A stretch of DNA of 64,000 bases from Blastomussa wellsi (taxonomy: Eukaryota > Cnidaria > Anthozoa > Scleractinia > Plerogyridae). Location: positions 21,742,257-21,806,256 of the forward strand of contig OX393566.1 in NCBI GenBank assembly GCA_947652115.1, written 5' to 3'. A program made the position numbers and the translations under genes. Under the pieces are notes generated by a model. The model was given only the letters and a program-made list of their open reading frames with translations, was not told where the DNA came from and searched no databases. This document shows, piece after piece, positions 54,701 to 60,700 of the stretch (positions are counted from its first letter, which is position 1; each line of letters starts with the position of its first letter).

Positions 54701-57700
54701 GAAGGCGGGTAATTCAGCGAAGTAACCATCTATGGTTTTGAGTTTGAAGCTTTGCGCGCGCTAAATAAAGTCATGATCATTTAAATGTTAATATATTCGA
54801 ATTCTTCATTTTATTTCCTTTTCGGTGAACTATAGTTTGCTGGAGTTTTACCGAAAATAAAGTGCTTACGAAAGATTCCCCGGAAGGTACGCCTATATTT
54901 TAAAGGAACAGTGATACCGTGATGATGTCTCTATGGCAGGAACTTTACGCAATTCTGACAGACAGCTTTTTATTTGTTTACAAAAATTATGTTCTACTTA
55001 ATTCTCAAGCGTATTGCTGATTTCCTCTATCATCAATCTCTGATGACTGGATTTCGAGAAAATTCAGTTTTTCACATAACGAAGTGGTCACAATTTTGGA
55101 AGATACTGCAAATGCGCCGGCTTTAAATTTACCTTTTTTGGAATATGCAAAACTGTAAACCATATTTTACGAGCTGGCGAGACTTTTTTGAGAAATATTT
55201 GCTGTCGACTTGGTCACCATGTTTGCTTTTATTTTTTTTAAAATCCAAGCCATGTTGGGAAACACCGCTGACCACCCAGAGAAACTGTGTTCAGCCACCT
55301 TAAGTTCTAAACGAGCAGAGGACAAGGTACGAATGCCCAAAATCGATTGGGTTCGATTGGGTTGAAAAGTGAATCCTACCAAACGAAAGAGTATCCAAGC
55401 CTTAGTCAGGTTGTGGAATTTGAGCACGATTGGAGTAAAGGGAAGACAATTGCCTGATTTCAAACCGAGGGGGACAAGGTACGGGTCAACAAATTACGGG
55501 ATTAGCAACTATTGATCCACATAGTCAGAAAGTGCACACCAAGCTTTACAAAATCCTCAAGTTTGGTGTTAATAGACCCGATATTAAGCGAGATACAGCC
55601 AGTTAAAAACGTCAAAATTTACAAAGAAATGTATGGCCATCCGGCGCTGCGTCCGGATTACTAAACATTTCTTTGTAATTTTGACGTATTTAAATGGCTA
55701 TATCAAATCTAAATTAATGATGCAAGGCTGATCGAACAGCTTGAAACTGTTGGTTTTGTCCATCCGAAATATTGGGCTTAATTAAAATACCAACAGTTTC
55801 AAGCTGTTCAATCAGCTTTGCATCATTAATTTTGTTTTTTAAAAGTTTATTGCTGATCCTGATCTACACCAAGATCCAGCTACATTCTGCTTCTATTTGT
55901 TAAGTGGTCTCTGCATCGTCTACAGAAGTCAATATCAAAACTAGCCCGATTAACACCAAACTTGGGGATTTGGTTAATCTCAGTGTGCTCTTTCTGACTT
56001 TGTGGATCAATAGTTGCTAATCCCATAATGAACAGACTCGTACCTAGTCCCTTTCGGTTTGAAATCAGGCAATGATTGGTCTTCAAAAATCCCTGAAACA
56101 AGAGAGTTTTAGAATGTAATGGAGGAACGCCTGTCCCTGCAACCATACAATGTCTTTGGGTTTAACCTAATAACACTCAAATTTGGCTAACCTACTAATG
56201 TTTAAATGCTCTTTCCGGTGACATGCTTAATTTTCGATTAAATTGGTTTAAGCGTTATGCGTTTCCAAACCCCTGCTCGTTTAAAAAATGGCTAATTGAG
56301 ATGCAGGGTGTGCATTGGTTATGCTAATAACTGAATCATTCTTGTGAATTCTCACCTGCGGCACGGCAAATGCTAGCGGAGATCTCACGAATTTTGAAGG
56401 TTAGATCTTGAAAATCCTCTATTTGTAGCAGGTCTTGTTCACGTTCGACCAAATTACTCCATTCCTCGACCCTCATGCCAAGGGGAAGCACGCGAATTCC
56501 CGCTTTTGCAGAAGCTTCAAAGGCTTGCTTGAGTTCCAAGGCATTTGTTCCAGTTGCTTGGCTCCCATCTGTTAAAACCACTGCGAGCTTCGGGACGCCT
56601 GGACGTCCTTTTGGAAATACATCTCTGGTGGCTAAATTGACAGCTTCGTCCAATCGTCCCCTTCCGCCCTTCTCTTTCGTTAAGTTGCCGACAGCTTTCA
56701 CGAAGTCAGGGATGTTCGGAAACTGATCGAAGCTAGCGGCAACTGAAGCCTTCTCCCCGTACGTCACAATGGCAGGACGAGAGTTATTTCCAAAAGTTTC
56801 CGCCATTATCTTCAAAAATGTCTTCTGCCGGGAGAATTCATCCTTGGCAATATTTCCAGAAGAATCAATCAGAAATGTGATATCTACAGAAAACTTGCAC
56901 GGTGGTGGAACTGCAAGAAATCGTATGGCTCTTAACAACAAAATGAGCAACACAAAACGAAAACTTCCGATACTGAACTGGCGAGCACCGTAGAGCTACT
57001 GTACCATCAAATTCAGTGATATGCGACCCGTTGAATCCGCGACCCCTTTGACTCCTACAAGCAGTTCTCGATAGGCTTTCGTTAATCAAAACTTATAATG
57101 ACCTCGTATGGCAAGATTGGATTATATAAACGCCTTCCAAGGGTTTTATTAAACAAACGCCTTCCATATAATGTAATTATAAGTTTTGATCGATGGAAGC
57201 TTATAATCAACTACACGCAGGAGTTGTGATTCAAGGATCGCGTATCACCGAGTTTAGTGGTAAGTCACAGCGTTCAACTACCGTAAAGACAAGACTAACA
57301 AGACAATGGAACCCAGTCGTATACAACGGTCACCTACTTTGAGGGAAAGTCACGGTATTTTAGATAATTCGCGCTCATCTTCGTTAATTATGTGCTTAAA
57401 ACTTCTGATTGGCTGACTAACAGTTTTTGCCAAATCACGGCCACATGACAGACAAAGCTGGTTTCCGAAATGTAATTTTACCAGTACGTGACCAGAATAG
57501 GAGAAACCCTAAAACCTCAGAACTTTGAACCAGTGCTAATAGGATCTGTAGATGAGAAGCCCCCATTCATTTGCCGTTATTATGATAAATTTTAGCAAAG
57601 ATCAGTAAACAAGGGTTGCCTAAAATTGCGTGTCTTACCCAGAAACTTTAAAGAAGTTAAAATAGTTGAGAGGCGAGAAAGAGTCTCTCCCGTTCTTTGG

Positions 57701-60700
57701 GGAGGGGCGGATGATAATAAACAAAGGCCAAGGTAAAATCTCAGTGAATATTTTTGAAGAAAAATTGAGAACATTGTCAACAAACGTACATCCCTTGGTG
57801 GGGTGCGGAGACCTCATACCCTTCCAAGACATTTTATTTTCACGATGCCCCCCTCTCCCTCTCTCTCTCCCTCTCCCTCTCCCTCTCCCTCTCTATTTCT
57901 CTCTCCGCCCGGGTTTATAAATGGGTACCGGGGGAAAGGGCTATCTCCGCAATGCATTAGCATCCCATCCAGAAATAATCCTAGTCTTTTCAAGCTATCA
58001 TACCAGTGATAAAAGAAAGATATTTACTTACCTGCAGCGTCGCAGGTGCTCTTTGCAATTTCTACCGAATTTTTCCGTAAACTGATAAACGAATCAACAA
58101 CAATAACATCCCCATCATTTTGTACCAGCGCCCGCAAGGATGCATGGTTAACGTTAGAACCGACGACCACAATTATCACGCGTACACCTGCCTTCCTCAA
58201 TGGCAACACAGAATTCCGCCATCGTCCATCTTTTCCCTCCTTCTCATCAAGAATGACCACGGCGATTTTTGCAACTTCTTTTTTTGCTTTTCGAAACACC
58301 CGTTCCTCTGCAAGTTTCAGTGCTTCACTTACGTCACCCCGTCCTCTCCCATAGCGTAAAGAAGACACGGCTTTTTCAAAGTCGCTCGTGGACGAGAAAG
58401 AACCGAGTGACCCGTACAAAGATGCAGTGGAATCGCTGAACGTCACTATGGAGGCACGACTCTTTCTTGGTGAAATGCCGAAGCCCTTTGCAATCGTTTT
58501 CACGGCGGTCTTTTGGTTCAGAAAGTTGTCTGTTCCAATACCCCCGACACCGAACACGAAGGCTAAATCTGCTGAAATGTCGCACGGGTCCGGTTCTGAA
58601 ATGGCAATGGAAATGGTTAATTCACTTGAACTTACTAGAATCAAGACAACTACAACCAGCTCAGAATGCAACTGCGCACATGAGAAGAAGATATGGCATT
58701 TGTGGGGACGCCGTAACTGTATGTTCCCAGAAGTTGAAAACGCATATTTAACAATTATCCTGCGAAAATCGCGCGGAATATCGCCTGATACGCAAGATTG
58801 AGCAAGATAATTGTTTTATTATTAAACAAATTGTCAACGAAGCGTATGTTATAGCTAGAAAAGTGGCCGTTATGCGGCGCTTTGCGAGACTTCAGCTCAA
58901 TGAGATCGTTACTTAAGCCTACGAAATGAAAAAAAAAATGAGCTATTGAAAAATAAGCTTATTTGAAAGGCCCTTTAAAGTGAAGAATGCCGTTTTCCTT
59001 TTTGTGATATCTCTTCTCTTTCAATAGAAATTCAAGATTTTTGAACTATGCAAATTAGGTACTGGTGACGTCATAAGGTGTGATCGTATGGGTGAAAAAA
59101 TATAGCATTCACCTTGTTCATAAATGACGGGCGCGCGGTTAAAGCTTGGGTCGAGTATATGAAAACGAGGCTAGTGCGGCAACTCTGCGCGGGAAATAGA
59201 AAGGTTTATATGGCAGATTTGCTATTTTTTAACTTTAATCTTCGTTTTTGGCAGTATTTTTAAGGTTTATCGCTGAAAGCTTTACAGCGCAGCTTACAGT
59301 GACTTGTCTTGAGATCACATAGCGATTTTATTGCGGTTATTATCTGTCAGTGTATAGGAAAATGGCTTCGTCACCTTCGGTTTCCTTGGGCGAAGATGAT
59401 ATCCCTGGTGCTTCGTTTGGCACAAGAAAGCCGGCGGAACTAGAGAATGAAGCCCTAAGATTCTGGCTAATGAGACAAATGCAAGGGATTGAAAACAAAA
59501 GCACAGCTATTGAAACGGTGAGTGGAAGAGAAGGACAAAGCAAACTGTCACTGAATTGCTGCAAGGGGAGAGGCAAAGGGAGAGGGAGATTGATCGTCGA
59601 AGATAATTTCACCGTTGGAAGCCGATGTGTCTCGTAAAAATTACATACCGTTGAAAAAAAATTGCCGCTTCGTCAGCCACATGTATTGTGCTCCTTTGAA
59701 AGCTTGGCCCAGCTGGAACTGCCAAGCGTAGTCCAGGTGTAAGGTAACAAAACTTTACTGAATTGCTAGCCTTATTTATGTTTTCACTTTCTGGACAAAA
59801 TTGTGTTGATCAGTTTCGTATCTTCCCGTCAACGCAGTGTTAATATTTTACTCCTTTTTGTTGTATATTTTTAACATTTTCGATTAAATGTTTCGCATCG
59901 ACCTCAGTGGCTCTTGGTAGAGTTTACCTGTTGCCTTTTACGGAAAATGCTTTTTATATTCAAGGACTAAGTCATCTTTTGTAAGCATTTCTCCTCGTGG
60001 CGAGCAAAATTGTAAGCACATAACCCGTCCCTTTTCCATATAAGGTAAAAACTCGGTTATTCGCTATTAACCGAGGTTTGTGAGCCAATCAGAAAGCTGG
60101 AAACGCAATAACCGAGCTTGAGAATTTACTAAATTATGTTGGCTGAAAGTCATCCAACATGACCTCGATCGTCACGCAATATATGTGTTCACGTTTCGTG
60201 ACATTCATGGTTTTGAGAGTATTTGCGATAGAAGTATTTTTTCACTTTACGCTTCTTGCTCATGTTGATTCATGTAATCGAGCTTTGACTGGCTTAAATG
60301 GCTTGTAAAATGATTTTCAATAGACCGAGAAAACTCTTCTAACCAAAATACAGGATCGAAAATTATTCACCGTCGCCATCCACGGACTACTGTACGAGCT
60401 CTGGTGAAACTTCATGTCATGAATGTAATTGCGCTGGTAAAAGCCGGAATTTGCAGTTTAATTTGATGCTAGTTTCAGAAATTTCGAAATCAGACCATCA
60501 GTTTAAATAATTCTGCTTCGCAGTTTGATGAATTTCATCAACCTCCAAACATAAATGCTCAGGAATTATGATATCTCCAAATATAAATGTCAATGTGGAT
60601 TCATCATGTAAAACGTAAAATAACGTAACACTTTCAAACCGTCTTACCGACAGTGATGAACTACTGCTTTCAATTTGAATTGAAACATCGTCAAGTGCGA

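Larger units (their letters stand above)
51889..56355 (-). other. Large intron between units 54 and 53
   Basis: 4.5 kb of AT-rich sequence with no vWA similarity that I can see. It holds a TA-flanked MITE (52821-53260), a SINE-like fragment (about 53505-53620), a small hairpin (53795-53870), and two foldback elements (54284-54901 and 55441-56084). In 51889-52820 I recognise nothing beyond short unsupported open frames. Confidence 0.75.
56911..58031 (-). other. Intron between units 55 and 54
   Basis: 1.1 kb. It contains a 106-bp hairpin element (57085-57190), a CT-rich microsatellite (57847-57905) and a SINE-like 3' fragment (57905-57985). The rest is AT-rich, with nothing recognised. Confidence 0.7.

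Noticed and set aside
58596..58671. Signal peptide in front of unit 55 (hydrophobic stretch VVVVLILVSSSE)
   Set aside because: The hydrophobic residues are the translation of the acceptor's pyrimidine tract. A CATTTCAG acceptor in the right phase follows. The same artefact appears before unit 54. Kept as an unlikely alternative start.
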